Assembly (NCBI GenBank): GCA_964624625.1
Contig: CAZUXW010000010.1
Span: 1 to 59,554 of the forward strand
Origin: PALSA-1180 sp964624625
GTDB lineage: Bacteria; Oederibacteriota; Muellerivitia; Muellerivitales; Muellerivitaceae
Direction: 5' to 3'
Length of the DNA: 59,554 nucleotides
Shown: piece after piece, positions 24,701 through 33,323 of the stretch
Layout: each line of letters opens with the position of its first letter
How positions within the stretch are numbered: the stretch's first letter is position 1
The notes under the pieces: generated by a model
The model's input: the letters and a program-made list of their open reading frames with translations, nothing else
Databases searched by the model: none
What the model was told of the DNA's origin: nothing
Program-made: the position numbers and the translations under genes

Positions 24701-25192
24701 GTGGCGGGCCTCATCCGGGGCTTGAGCACCAACACGGTGAAGAAAACCAAGGAACTCTACGGCCGCTTCGTGCTGGAGGATCTCCATTCCCACGCGGAGG
24801 TCATCGCCTGGCCCGAGGTTTACCGTAAGCACCAGGCGCTTTTCGGCAAGGATAAGCTGGTGGCCGTAAGGGGCCGCTTGGACAAGTCCGGGGACCGCAT
24901 CCAAATCATCGCCAACGAGGCCATTGATATGAGTGAGATGGCGGTCAAGTGGGCCAAGGGAGTCCGCCTCACGATGAACGTGGTGGGCCTGGACGACAGC
25001 CTCCTGCCCAAGGTCAAGGCCGTTTGCGAGAGGTATCCCGGCAAGGCCAAGGTTTTTTTCAACATGCAGACCACCCACCACGGCTTGATGGTGGTGGAGG
25101 CGGGGCCCAGCTTGATGGTCAAGCCCGCCAGGGGCCTGCTCAAGGAAATTGTCGCCCTATTGGGCGAGGACAGCATTGAGATCGAGCTGTAA
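21752..25192 (+). CDS. dnaE: DNA polymerase III alpha subunit
   Basis: A 1146-residue replicative polymerase. The N-terminal PHP domain (1-280) is degenerate: motif I reads HLHLQS, with Gln12 where active PHP domains have His, and the usual TDHGN is TDKAN. The built-in metal-dependent exonuclease is therefore probably dead, and proofreading must come from a separate epsilon subunit outside the window. The catalytic palm has PDIDVDVC (about 408-415) with the two aspartates, and GPGRGSAAGS precedes it. FAGYGFNKSHSAAYALVAYQ marks the fingers/beta-binding region. HhH and OB domains follow. The C-terminus matches the DnaE1 type. A likely leaderless promoter precedes it. Confidence 0.97.
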   Translation: MTRPEFVHLHLQSQFSILESTIRVEALMARLREFQMPAVALTDKANLFGAVAFYQSALSHGLKPILGCEIGVAPGSRFEKTQIHGRQDTVFPLVLLAENQEGYQNLLKLSSAGYLQGFFHSPRVDKELLARHSKGLIALSGGSPCEIDRYILKEEAPQALRVAAEYQEIFGKDHFYLELQDHGKPSDRLIQKQLVEISKKTLIPLVATNDVHYLRREEAPFHEILECLGRGQVLSDPAHFSLGSEEYYLKSAEEMAQLFGEMPEVLHRTLQIAERCNVTFEFEKTYMPSFPVPDKALTEDAYLEKLSLEGLEKRFGAKASDPAIRTRMNEELAIIKKTGFSGYFLIVCDFIAKAKQKGIPVGPGRGSAAGSLVCYLIGITEVDPIKYDLLFERFINPERVSAPDIDVDVCDRRRQEVLGYITETYGKDRVASIVTFGTMAAKAVLRDVGRVLEIPLPEIDRIAKLIPNELKVTLEDAVGKVPELRAIAQEQGPYRKLWDVSRALEGLIRHVSTHAAGIIIGNEPLLEKVPLCTGAGDEVLTQYDMNALKDVGLLKLDILGLRTLSVIDDTVHLIKANRNLDLKLYEIPLDDSITYKLLKEAKTTGIFQLESRGMRDYIRKLEPENIEDLIALLALYRPGPLGSDMVDDFIHRKKGQVKVEYLHPLLEPILKTTYGVILYQEQVMRIAKDLAGFTLGQADLLRRAMGSKNPEKMEQMRGKFLAGAKERHIAPEASEAIFNQMAKFAGYGFNKSHSAAYALVAYQTAFLKARFAPEFMAALLTSEAGNQDKISQYIFECKKMGIKILPPDVNLSRDVFTATREGQIRFSLSAIKNVGTPAVAAILEARANGKPYESLFDFCRRVDLKTLTPKMVECLILAGAFDFTGASRASLKATAEKAFRQSQVVQADSQRGQTSMFEMISAEAKDSLQEASEFSPAQILMGEKDVLGFYLSGHPLSEHEWELDHYVTPLHELEELPDGFEIRVAGLIRGLSTNTVKKTKELYGRFVLEDLHSHAEVIAWPEVYRKHQALFGKDKLVAVRGRLDKSGDRIQIIANEAIDMSEMAVKWAKGVRLTMNVVGLDDSLLPKVKAVCERYPGKAKVFFNMQTTHHGLMVVEAGPSLMVKPARGLLKEIVALLGEDSIEIEL

Positions 25193-25267
25193 TAAATTGT
25201 GGGGTTCAAACTTCGCGAACAAACACAATGGCCTAACGTTGTTGTCCAAGACGGGGCCCGTCGGGGA

Positions 25268-25915
25268 CTATAAGCCAAAAGAACCTTTTCGCATTTTTTT
25301 GAAGAGAAGCACCAGCATGAGGATGGATCCACCTTCCGTAACGGCCCAAGGTGAGGCAAGCCAGATCAGGGTTGTGGAGAAAAAGGGATAGAAATAAACG
25401 ATGGCGACCAAAGGCGTTATGGCGGCATTGGCCAGGAAAAAACCTCTCGCCCATTTTTGCAGTCCTTTCGGGGTGAAGACCCGCGCCCCCAAAAGGGTGG
25501 CCAAACCCATGAAGAGGTAACCGATGGCATCGGCATCCCAAAACATGGAATGGGGCGTCTGGTCAAGCAGTCGGATCGGTTCCAGGGTACCTTGGAACGA
25601 AGCCGGAATGACGGTGGCCAGTTGGACTACGTAGTTGAAGGTCCCAAAAACGACGTAAAGAGAGGAAAATACCACGGCCGCTTGGCTCCAAAATTTCCTT
25701 TCCTCGGGGACAAGGAAATGAAGCGCCAGCATGGCGATGAGAAACGGCGTGGGGATGACCAGCGAAAAACCATAAATGAAAACCCCGTCCCAAGGGGGGC
25801 GCAGGACCCCAACCATTTGGAGAATCTGGACCGTGTCATAACCGATTGATCCCGACAGGGCGGTCAAGGCTGCCCAAAATCCGACTTTGGCGATTTCCCG
25901 ATTAGTTTGCCCCAT
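25268..25915 (-). CDS. Six-helix integral membrane protein, function unknown
   Basis: About 215 residues starting at the ATG at 25915, preceded by AGGGG at a normal distance. The frame continues upstream to 26023, but that part is hydrophilic and has no ribosome site. Hydrophobic segments include VGFWAALTALSGSIGY, GVFIYGFSLVIPTPFLIAML, AAVVFSSLYVVFGTFNYVV, AIGYLFMGLATLLGA, FFLANAAITPLVAIVYF and SILMLVLLF. No charged catalytic motif stands out. It converges on dnaE from the opposite strand, with no visible terminator between. The pattern resembles small DUF membrane proteins, but no family name can be given. Confidence 0.7.
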   Translation of the reverse strand: MGQTNREIAKVGFWAALTALSGSIGYDTVQILQMVGVLRPPWDGVFIYGFSLVIPTPFLIAMLALHFLVPEERKFWSQAAVVFSSLYVVFGTFNYVVQLATVIPASFQGTLEPIRLLDQTPHSMFWDADAIGYLFMGLATLLGARVFTPKGLQKWARGFFLANAAITPLVAIVYFYPFFSTTLIWLASPWAVTEGGSILMLVLLFKKMRKGSFGL

Positions 25916-26106
25916 GACGGACCCCTGATATTTGCGGCCGACTCCCATTTCCGCGCCTGATTTAAGTTTAAACCTTAAGACGCAGGTGGGTTTATGATGC
26001 AGGTCAATTTTGGCAAGAGCCAAAGCTGTCCACGATAGGGACCTTCATTGGACAGACCCTGCTTTTCCGTTGGCTTAATGAACTTCATTTGGGTAGGGTT
26101 GGATGG

Positions 26107-27048
26107 CTAAGTCTTGAAATCATCCATCACCGCAACCGAAAGGCTGGCGATGTCGCCGATTTTATCGCCTAGGTCCGAGGGCAGGATCCGGCAGGCGGTG
26201 CGGGAACGGGATAAGGCTTCTTTACGGATAATTTTGAGGGCCTCTGGGCGGAATAAATTTTCATTTCTGGAGTAAATCCCTCCGAGGATAATCCGTTCGG
26301 GATTAAGCAGGTCGATGAGGATGGAAAGACCCATTCCCAGATATTGTCCGCTCGTCTTTAGAATCTGCCGAGAGGTTTTATCCCCTCGTTTCACCGATTC
26401 GCACAGGTCCTTAGCCGTAAATGCCAACCCCTTAACTTGTGCCATCCTTGCCAAGCCGCCCCCGCTGCAAAAGCCCTCGAAAGAGCCTTTTTTGCCGTAA
26501 CCTTGAGGCCCATGGGGTGCCAGCCGGATATGGCCAACTTCGCCCGCCATGTCATTGGCGCCCCGGTAAAGCCTGCCGTTTAAAATCAACCCAGCGCCAA
26601 GACCTGTCCCGAAGGTAAGAAAAACCATGTCCCGGCATCCTCGGCCTGCGCCGAATTTCCATTCCGCCACCGCGCTGGCATTGGCGTCGTTTTCGAGGCT
26701 GACCCGGCACCTCAGCTTCCTTTTGAGTAATCGAACGATCGGAACCTTGTCCCAACCTGGCAGGTTGGGCGGCGAGAGGATTAACCCCCTTTGACTGTCC
26801 AAGGGGCCGCCGCAGCTGATGCCGGCTTTTTGGATGGAACCGGGCTTGAGGCCGTTACGGCTTTTGATTTCGTCGATGGAGCTGAATAATTGGTTCAGGA
26901 TTTTCTTCCAGCCCCGCTGAGGTTGGGTGGGGAAGGAGAGGCGGTCGTAAATCCTCATCCTCTCATCGCCTAAAACGACGGCGCACTTGGTTCCCCCGAT
27001 GTCGATTCCCAGGATAAGTTTTTTTGCCGTCTGGCGTTTGGTTTCCAT
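26107..27048 (-). CDS. ROK-family sugar kinase
   Basis: A 313-residue kinase of the ROK (repressor, ORF, kinase) family, here without the DNA-binding domain, so probably a glucokinase or related hexokinase. The phosphate-1 loop is DIGGTKCAV; the catalytic Asp is in ENDANASAVAEW; FGTGLGAGLI and the Glu-His of GEVGHIRL are present. The usual zinc site (CxCGxxGCLE) is replaced by GYGKKGSFEGF, so the three Cys are gone and only the His remains; this corresponds to a known zinc-less ROK subgroup as I recall it. No Shine-Dalgarno is seen; TAATAT preceded by TGG sits six bases before ATG. Substrate is not decided by sequence. Confidence 0.88.
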   Translation of the reverse strand: METKRQTAKKLILGIDIGGTKCAVVLGDERMRIYDRLSFPTQPQRGWKKILNQLFSSIDEIKSRNGLKPGSIQKAGISCGGPLDSQRGLILSPPNLPGWDKVPIVRLLKRKLRCRVSLENDANASAVAEWKFGAGRGCRDMVFLTFGTGLGAGLILNGRLYRGANDMAGEVGHIRLAPHGPQGYGKKGSFEGFCSGGGLARMAQVKGLAFTAKDLCESVKRGDKTSRQILKTSGQYLGMGLSILIDLLNPERIILGGIYSRNENLFRPEALKIIRKEALSRSRTACRILPSDLGDKIGDIASLSVAVMDDFKT

Positions 27049-27054
27049 GAGGCC

Positions 27055-27063
27055 ATATTACCA
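27055..27063 (-). promoter_or_regulatory. Extended -10 of ROK gene, probably leaderless
   Basis: On the minus strand TGGTAATAT ends exactly six bases before the ATG at 27048, the same spacing as at dnaE. There is no ribosome site. Confidence 0.45.
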
Positions 27064-27145
27064 TGGAAGGGATGGAGACCGGTTGAGGTGGATTTCGCGG
27101 TAAAAGTCCTTTATGACGGGGCGCATGAAAAGCGAAAAGGGAAAA

Positions 27146-27154
27146 TGGTATAGT
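27146..27154 (+). promoter_or_regulatory. Extended -10 promoter of the aldo/keto reductase
   Basis: TGGTATAGT is a TGn-extended -10. The start would be near 27161, leaving a leader of about 35 bases with AGGAACTC before ATG 27196. Confidence 0.45.
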
Positions 27155-27195
27155 GCTGCGGCGAAGGCGGAACTAAATTTGAGTCAGGAACTCTT

Positions 27196-28110
27196 ATGAG
27201 CTTTTTAAGCCAATTGGAAATGGGGCTGGGAACTTGGGCCTGGGGCAAGGGCCAGGTCTGGGGTTACGGTAAAAATTATACCGACAAGGATTTGCGGGAA
27301 ACCTTCCTGGCCGCATTGGATTCCGGCATTCATTTGTTTGACACAGCGGAAGTCTACGGCGAAGGCCAATCGGAAAGCCTGCTGGGACAATTTATCAGGG
27401 AACGAAATCCAGGGAATATCCGGATTGCCACGAAATTCGCGCCCATGCCTTGGCGGTTCAGTACATCCCAGCTCTTGAAATCCCTCAAGGCCAGCCTGTC
27501 CCGTTTGGGCTTGAAGTCGGTGGACCTGTACCAAGTCCATTGGGCCAGTCCTCCCCGTACCGTGAAGGCCTGGATGGAGCCCATGGCTGAGGCGGTCAAG
27601 GAAGGGCTGGCGAAAGAAGCCGGAGTTTCCAATTTCACCAGGGGACAAATGCTGAAGGCCCAGGAGGCGCTGGCTTCCTACGGAGTGCCTTTGGCGTCCA
27701 ACCAGATGCAATATAGCCTGGTCCGTCGCAAGAACGAGCTCAATGGCTTGTTGGAAGAATGCAAAAGAACCAATATCCGGTTTATCGCCTATAGCCCCTT
27801 GGGAATGGGCATGCTTTCGGGAAAATATTCCCCCCAACATCCTCCCTCGGGTCCAAGGCGCCTTTTTTATTTCGGCCAATTGGGACGGATTCAAACCCTG
27901 GTAGGGAAGCTCAAAGAATTAGGCGAGTCCCAAGGCGGAAAAACCGTGAACCAAGTGGCCTTGAATTGGCTTCTCTGCAAGGGAGCCTTGCCTATTCCTG
28001 GGTCCAACCACCCGGCTCAAATCCGGGAAAACGCCGGCGCGATGGGTTGGCGCCTGAGCCAGGCCCAAGTGGAGGAACTGGACCAGGCCAGCCGTTTTTT
28101 CGAAGGCTGA
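27196..28110 (+). CDS. Aldo/keto reductase
   Basis: A 304-residue NADPH-dependent oxidoreductase with a TIM barrel. The catalytic tetrad is visible: Asp in HLFDTAEVYG, Tyr in the same motif, Lys in RIATKFAP, and His in YQVHWA. The cofactor-binding segment near the C-terminus reads LPIPGSNHPAQIREN, resembling the IPG motif of the AKR11/13 type. YSPLGMGMLSGK is also typical. It reduces aldehydes or ketones, but the natural substrate is unknown. The start has AGGA eight bases upstream and an extended -10 promoter further up. A palindromic element follows before the convergent desaturase gene. Confidence 0.92.
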   Translation: MSFLSQLEMGLGTWAWGKGQVWGYGKNYTDKDLRETFLAALDSGIHLFDTAEVYGEGQSESLLGQFIRERNPGNIRIATKFAPMPWRFSTSQLLKSLKASLSRLGLKSVDLYQVHWASPPRTVKAWMEPMAEAVKEGLAKEAGVSNFTRGQMLKAQEALASYGVPLASNQMQYSLVRRKNELNGLLEECKRTNIRFIAYSPLGMGMLSGKYSPQHPPSGPRRLFYFGQLGRIQTLVGKLKELGESQGGKTVNQVALNWLLCKGALPIPGSNHPAQIRENAGAMGWRLSQAQVEELDQASRFFEG

Positions 28111-28120
28111 ACAAAACCCG

Positions 28121-28248
28121 CCACCATCGGTTCCTTCGGAACCCCAGAGGGCCAGTAACGACAAGTCAAAGTTCGAACTATTTACAGTAAAGAATAAATT
28201 CTTACTGTGCCTCTGTGAGCCGCCGAAGGCGGCCTGTGGTGCAATTGG
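28121..28248. repeat. Palindrome with nested hairpins, CACAGAG family
   Basis: The outer arms (28121-28158 and 28202-28248) are complementary. Each contains its own mini-hairpin of six base pairs and a three-base loop: GGTTCC-TTC-GGAACC at 28129-28143 and GCCGCC-GAA-GGCGGC at 28219-28233. It lies between convergent genes. Confidence 0.75.
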
Positions 28249-28269
28249 TTTTATCAGTTGCTTCCGGGT

Positions 28270-29313
28270 TTACCTCGCCTGGTTCCGGCAGGATTCCTTC
28301 CACAATTGGGACAAAACGGCCCAAAAACTTTTCCGATAGGCCAGGGAGTAGGCGCTGTTTTTGGGTAGTTTCCGCGTCAATCTTCGATGGGCCTCGCCCA
28401 GGGAATGGTAGGGAATGCCCGTGAATAAATGATGGGTGGCGTGGTACCGGAGGCCAACCGGGGCCCAAAGGGGCGTGAGGATGGGGTTGCCAGGGATGTT
28501 GGTGGAATCCAGGATTTGCTCCTCGAAGCTCATCACGTGGTCGGGGGGATTCCGGTCGCAATGGGCGACAAGGCTCCGGAAGCTATTGGCCACTAAAATG
28601 AAAACCGCTAAAAGATACCAAACGACCAACACCTTCCAGGGCAGGATTCCCGCCGCCATGCAGGTAGCCGCCGCGGTGAGGGTGGCGAAGGTCATGAACT
28701 CCTGGATCAAGGCCGTTCTTTTTTCTTTCGGGTTTGGTAAGGGCCGCCGGTAGGTTCCTCCCGCCGCCAGGTGGGAGGCGAATACCCAAAGGGGTTTTTG
28801 CAGGGGCGGGACGATAAAGGAAAGGGGCGCCAGAAGCAGGAACCTCAGCAGAAAGAGGGCCGGTGCCACCACCATGGTCAGGGGAAACAAGGGGATCCGG
28901 TAGGGTTTGGCCAAGGCGAAGGGGAAATACTCGGGATCCCTTTTGGTGCCGTAAAGCTGCTGTTTGTGGTGATCCGTGTGGACCCCGACATACATAAAAG
29001 AGGGGAGGGTCAGGGGAAAACCGCAAAGCAGGTTCCAAGCCCAGCGAAAAGCCTGGAATGTCCCTTTTTTCAGGTGGGACAACTCGTGGACGAAAAGAAC
29101 CGCCCGGTAAAGGGAGAATCCCGCCACCAAGAAAGCCGCTGTTTGGGACAGGCTGAAGTTCGGCGCCCTGACCGCCAGGATGAAAAAGGTCCAGCCCAAT
29201 AGGTCGCAACATAAAAAATCCGCCCAATAAATGAGCGGATCGGGGCGGAACAGGTCCCGCACGGCCCTCTTGGCCTCGGCCATGGGCATGGTGATGCTAG
29301 GGTCGCTTTCCAC
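28270..29313 (-). CDS. Membrane fatty acid desaturase
   Basis: A 347-residue membrane di-iron desaturase. The three histidine boxes are HELSH (about 77-81), HTDHH (about 111-115) and HATHH (about 303-307), spaced as in the acyl-lipid desaturase/hydroxylase family. Four to six hydrophobic helices flank them. It would insert a double bond into membrane fatty acids (or act as a hydroxylase) using oxygen and a ferredoxin-type donor. The GTG start at 29313 has GGAGG five bases upstream. An oxygen-dependent enzyme together with an OGG1-type repair protein suggests at least occasional aerobic life. Confidence 0.9.
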   Translation of the reverse strand: MESDPSITMPMAEAKRAVRDLFRPDPLIYWADFLCCDLLGWTFFILAVRAPNFSLSQTAAFLVAGFSLYRAVLFVHELSHLKKGTFQAFRWAWNLLCGFPLTLPSFMYVGVHTDHHKQQLYGTKRDPEYFPFALAKPYRIPLFPLTMVVAPALFLLRFLLLAPLSFIVPPLQKPLWVFASHLAAGGTYRRPLPNPKEKRTALIQEFMTFATLTAAATCMAAGILPWKVLVVWYLLAVFILVANSFRSLVAHCDRNPPDHVMSFEEQILDSTNIPGNPILTPLWAPVGLRYHATHHLFTGIPYHSLGEAHRRLTRKLPKNSAYSLAYRKSFWAVLSQLWKESCRNQAR

Positions 29314-29486
29314 AAAACCTCCGAAAACACACCCTAACTAAAACTCTTTCTTCCCACTATGAGGCAGCTCATAAAAGTCCATGGAAAGGTCCAAGATGAT
29401 CAAAACCGATCCTGAATCCTGTCCGCCCCCTTCTTCTTCCGGGGCGATGGGATTAATATGGTTTTATCCTTTTTTTGGATGTTTTC

Positions 29487-30530
29487 ATGAAGCCACAGAA
29501 AAAAAAGACCTTCGTGGTTGTTTCCCTGATGGTCGCCGGAGTCATGGTCCTGGCCCTGGCCGCCGCCCTTTTAAGCAACTTCTCCAAACTCCTGGAAGTG
29601 CTCCGTGGCTTGGAAAAGGGATTTTTAATGTTGGCCCTGCTGACCACCGGCGCCGCCTACCTATCCTCGGCCCTGTCCTTTCGGACGCTTTTCAAGATGG
29701 CGCTCCATCCCGTGCCCTTTCCCAAGTTTTTTTCCATCATGTTCATCTCGGACACGGTCAATTTCATCGTTTCCTCCGCCGGCATGTCCAGCATCGCGAT
29801 CCGCGCCTTTCTCCTTAAACAGCAAAAGGTTCCCTATGCCCTTTCCATACCCCTGTCCTTGGCCCAGAACATGGTTTTCAACCTGGTGTTGTCCTGTTTC
29901 AGCTTAGGGGGGCTGGTTTATCTTCAGGGACACCCCGAATTTAAGGGCGGACTGAAACAAACGGCGCTTTTATTTTTTATGGCCGGACTTTTACTGGTCG
30001 TGGCCTGCATGATGATGTTTTTTTTCAACCGGGCATTCCGCCGCCGCTTGTTTGGCCTATTCCTGGCCTTGGGGGATGGGCTGAATCACGTTGTTTTGGC
30101 GGGAAGATTCAATCATCCCCATTGGGAGGGGATCCAAGACCAGGTGGAATCCACCCTCGAGCTGCTACGCGGGGGATGGGCCAGGCTCCTCCTGGTATTT
30201 GCCTGGGTTTCCATCGACTGGGGTTGTATGGCCCTCACCCTTTATTTTTGCTTTCAAGCGGTCGGGGTGGACCTTTCCCTGGGGCTTTTATTGGTGGGCT
30301 TTACGGTGATGTTCCTGTCCTCCAACGTCAATCCGGTCCCAGCCGGGCTGGGGATCAGCGAATCCCTGTTGGCCCTTACCTTCAAACTTCTGGGGGTGGA
30401 TTTTGAAAGGACCCTCGTGGCGGCGCTCATCTACCGTTTTGTCTACTATTTAATACCCCTGGGTATTTCCACCGCCCTTTATGTGGACTCGATCCGGTCG
30501 TTCCTGAAGTCCCAAGCGGACGAAAAGTAA
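29487..30530 (+). CDS. Flippase-like membrane protein (UPF0104/LPG synthase TM family)
   Basis: 347 residues with about eight hydrophobic helices. It matches the lysylphosphatidylglycerol synthetase-like transmembrane family by the segment GMSSIAIRAFLL (about 100-111) and the C-terminal motif NVNPVPAGLGISESLLAL (about 279-296), which recalls the family's PGGLGxxE motif. Members lacking the soluble synthase domain are thought to flip lipids or lipid-linked sugars. ATG 29487 has GGAT upstream; an in-frame TTG at 29475 adds four residues only. It diverges from the desaturase gene and is followed by a palindrome, then the convergent O-antigen ligase gene, hinting at a role in envelope glycolipids. 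Confidence 0.82.
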   Translation: MKPQKKKTFVVVSLMVAGVMVLALAAALLSNFSKLLEVLRGLEKGFLMLALLTTGAAYLSSALSFRTLFKMALHPVPFPKFFSIMFISDTVNFIVSSAGMSSIAIRAFLLKQQKVPYALSIPLSLAQNMVFNLVLSCFSLGGLVYLQGHPEFKGGLKQTALLFFMAGLLLVVACMMMFFFNRAFRRRLFGLFLALGDGLNHVVLAGRFNHPHWEGIQDQVESTLELLRGGWARLLLVFAWVSIDWGCMALTLYFCFQAVGVDLSLGLLLVGFTVMFLSSNVNPVPAGLGISESLLALTFKLLGVDFERTLVAALIYRFVYYLIPLGISTALYVDSIRSFLKSQADEK

Positions 30531-30532
30531 AA

Positions 30533-30666
30533 CACCATTTCATCACAGGTTCCTTCGGAACCACAGAGACACAGTTAAGACAAATCAAAGATCAAAATAT
30601 TATTTATAAAATGATTTCCAACCGTGCCTCTGTGAGCCTCTGAAAGAGGCCTGTGGTGAAATGGTG
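30533..30666. repeat. Palindrome with nested hairpins, CACAGAG family (third copy)
   Basis: The outer arms start CACCATTTCATCACAG and end CTGTGGTGAAATGGTG, near-perfect complements. Nested mini-hairpins are GGTTCC-TTC-GGAACC (30548-30562) and GCCTCT-GAA-AGAGGC (30636-30650). The left mini-hairpin is identical to that of the element at 28121; the right one differs but keeps its six-plus-three design. Confidence 0.8.
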
Positions 30667-30732
30667 TTTTTGGGGGATTTTCCGGTTCCGGCATGATTTC
30701 ATCTTGGGGTTTACCCCAGAGGACAATCCGGT

Positions 30733-33081
30733 CTAGTTTTTGGCTTGTTCCAGGAACTGGTCCAGGTTTTGGATCGATGGGTTTTTCTCGGGAGTCACCC
30801 CGATTTTTCGCACCGCCTCAAAATCCGCCAAGGCCTTTTCCTTCTCCTTTTCCGATAAATACAAGATTCCCCGGCAATAGAGGGCTTCGGGGTTGGAGGG
30901 ATTGCCCTCCACCGCCTGGGCGATCCGCTTGAAAGCGGTTGGTTTATCCCCGCCCCGGTAAGCCTCGAAGGCCATTTGGGAAAGGACCTTGGAGGTGAAG
31001 GCGGGGCTTAATCCAAAGGCCGAGGCGATTTGGTCCCGGGATTCCCTTTCCTTCCCGATTTTTTCCAGGGCGATGGCGTCGTTAAGGATGAAGTAGGGGC
31101 TGGCAGGCGCCCAATGGACCGCCATCCGGTAGGATTGCTCGGCGAGAGTGAGGGCTGTTGGATCCCGCTCGCCTAGGGCGCTGTAAACCCGTCCCGCGTC
31201 ATTGTAATAGTAGGCGTTGGCGGGACTCATCTCCTCCGCCTGTTGGTAGCAGGAGAGGGCCTCCCCCAGCCAATCCTTCGAATGTTCCTTGTCCAAGGGG
31301 GCCTTTTGTTCATAAGCCAAACCCAGGTAGAGCCGGTATTTCACGTCGAAGGGAAACAGGGAAACGGATTGCTGAAGCTCATGGATTCCATAGTCGGAAT
31401 AAAAAGCCAGGTCCGAAGGGGTCTTGTCCGGACCTGGTTTTTTTAAAAATTCAGAAACCGCGGCTCCCCTTCCAAAAGCGATGTCGGCGGCAAGCCGCGG
31501 GAGTGGAAAGCAAAGCAGGGGGAGGAGGGTCGTGAGGAGGGCTGTTTTGCGGAGGAAGGAATAGCGGCCCGGTTCCAGGGCCGCCTTTGGTTTCGCCTGG
31601 GATTTCCTTGAAAAATTTTGAACCGCCGCCAACATTAAAAACCAAAGGAAGTTGATCGCGGCGACGCCAAAACTGAATAAATTCTGGACCTGATAGGCGA
31701 CGGCCGCGCCCAATATCCCGGCCAAAAAATTCCGCCGGCTGGAATCCGCCTGGCGGTAGCATTTCCACCAGAGAAATCCAAAGGCGGCCAGGACGCCGAG
31801 GTAGGCGGCCAGTCCCAGAAGGCCCGTCGTGGCGGCGGTTTGCAGCAGTTCATTGTGGGCGGTTCGCGAGCTCGTGAACATCCCGTCAATCAGGTTGAAT
31901 TCAATGCCGCTGTAAAAAGGGAAAGCGGTTTTGAAGTTATCCACCCCAACCCCGAACAGGGGATGGGCCCTCACCATTTCCAGGGCTGGCCGCCAAATGT
32001 GGAGCCGGGAGGTTTCCAGGCTTTGGCCCGCGTGAAGGACTGAGGTAGCCAAACGGTTGAAAAAGGAATGGCCGAAAAAAAGCGCCGCCACGAATGAAGC
32101 GGCCAGAAGCCCGAAATGGCTTTTGGCGGCGTTCAAAATATGATTAACGACGGAGGGAACGGGGCCTTTTTTTTGAGCTTGAAGGAAGAACCAAACCCCG
32201 AGTCCGGCCACCGCCCCCAAAAACCCCCCCCGGCTGGCCGTGCTGAAAAGGCCGAAACCCAGGAGGAGCAGCCCCATCCCCGTTGAAACCCAAATTCTCA
32301 AAAGAACGAATCTCAATCCCGCGAGGGACAGCAGCGTAAGTCCGAGGGTTCGGAGAAGAAAGCCGGTTATTTCCGGCTGGCTGGAGGGGATAAGCGAAAG
32401 ACCCTTCGTGGTACCGAGCAGGGAACAAACGAAACCGGAAAGGGCCAGGGCCCCCCAAAAGGAGCCGTTGGTTGGGGCGGCTGGCCTGTCGCCGGCGGAG
32501 GCCGGCAGGGAGATGGTTAAAAAAAGCGGGAGGGACATGGCCAGGTAGGCCGATAAAAAATTGGGGTTGCCGAGGGAGGCGAATTCCCTGGTGGCGTTGA
32601 CGGATTCAGGATTCCACCGGATGAAATCCAAGCCGAAATGCTGTCCCACGGCGTAAAGGGACGAAAGAAGGGCCGCCAAGGAGTTGAGTTGGAACAGACG
32701 GGCTAGTTTGGACTCGGTGAGACGGCGGTTCAGGATCCAAAACCAAAGGAGATAGACCCCCAGGGTGGAACAGCCGGAGAAATTCTCGTATTCGCCCCAG
32801 AGGCTGTTTCGCCAGCTTAAACTGACGGAGGGAAGGGTGGAAAGGACTTGGGCGGCCAGGAGAAAAAAAAGGGAATAGGACAAGGGTGTTGCCTGAAACT
32901 TGTTGTTTTCGGACCAGGAGAGGGCGATGAAAGGAATGGCGAGGATGGTTAATAGGGTTAATTTTGGCAGTTCGAATTGGTCGTGGCTTTGGATGAAAAA
33001 CAAAAGCGGCGTAAAAAAAACGCAAAAAGCCGTTAAAAGATCCAAAAATTTGCGAGTTGTCCGCGGATCGAGCAAAATCAA
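30733..33081 (-). CDS. O-antigen ligase-like membrane protein with C-terminal TPRs
   Basis: 782 residues. The first about 500 hold 12 or so transmembrane helices and the O-antigen ligase (Wzy_C/WaaL) signature in the large loop, including FLSAYLAMSLPLF, TASRGGFLGAVAGL and SRLHIWRPALEMVRAHPLFGVG with conserved Arg and His. The last about 230 residues form TPR-like helical pairs (YRLYLGLAYEQKA, ALSCYQQAEEMSPANAYYYN, ALYCRGILYLSEKEKEKAL). WaaL-type enzymes join lipid-linked polysaccharide to lipid A or proteins in the periplasm; the TPR part would recruit partners there. TTG 33081 follows AAGGGGA closely; a second TTG two codons later has better spacing. Confidence 0.85.
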   Translation of the reverse strand: MILLDPRTTRKFLDLLTAFCVFFTPLLFFIQSHDQFELPKLTLLTILAIPFIALSWSENNKFQATPLSYSLFFLLAAQVLSTLPSVSLSWRNSLWGEYENFSGCSTLGVYLLWFWILNRRLTESKLARLFQLNSLAALLSSLYAVGQHFGLDFIRWNPESVNATREFASLGNPNFLSAYLAMSLPLFLTISLPASAGDRPAAPTNGSFWGALALSGFVCSLLGTTKGLSLIPSSQPEITGFLLRTLGLTLLSLAGLRFVLLRIWVSTGMGLLLLGFGLFSTASRGGFLGAVAGLGVWFFLQAQKKGPVPSVVNHILNAAKSHFGLLAASFVAALFFGHSFFNRLATSVLHAGQSLETSRLHIWRPALEMVRAHPLFGVGVDNFKTAFPFYSGIEFNLIDGMFTSSRTAHNELLQTAATTGLLGLAAYLGVLAAFGFLWWKCYRQADSSRRNFLAGILGAAVAYQVQNLFSFGVAAINFLWFLMLAAVQNFSRKSQAKPKAALEPGRYSFLRKTALLTTLLPLLCFPLPRLAADIAFGRGAAVSEFLKKPGPDKTPSDLAFYSDYGIHELQQSVSLFPFDVKYRLYLGLAYEQKAPLDKEHSKDWLGEALSCYQQAEEMSPANAYYYNDAGRVYSALGERDPTALTLAEQSYRMAVHWAPASPYFILNDAIALEKIGKERESRDQIASAFGLSPAFTSKVLSQMAFEAYRGGDKPTAFKRIAQAVEGNPSNPEALYCRGILYLSEKEKEKALADFEAVRKIGVTPEKNPSIQNLDQFLEQAKN

Positions 33082-33194
33082 ATTCCCCTTTTTTTAAATC
33101 CGAAAATTATTTTTTTCATGATTTCATCCAAGTAAAATTTTTTCGAGACCGGACACCCGAAAAAATCGCAAGGCGCCTAAAACCGTTTTTCTTC

Positions 33195-33222
33195 TTGACA
33201 GTATAAGGGTTATATTTATACT
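33195..33222 (+). promoter_or_regulatory. Consensus sigma-70 promoter of speE-speA
   Basis: TTGACA (33195-33200), a 16-base spacer and TATACT (33217-33222) in an AT-rich stretch. The start near 33229 gives a leader of about 95 bases. Confidence 0.8.
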
Positions 33223-33323
33223 TATAAAATTCGTAACCAATATTTTTGAGTCGGCTTTCGAGCATCCCGGGAAAAGCAGTTACCTCTCTTCGCCAAAATC
33301 ACTCCAACGGAGCCACTTTTAAA

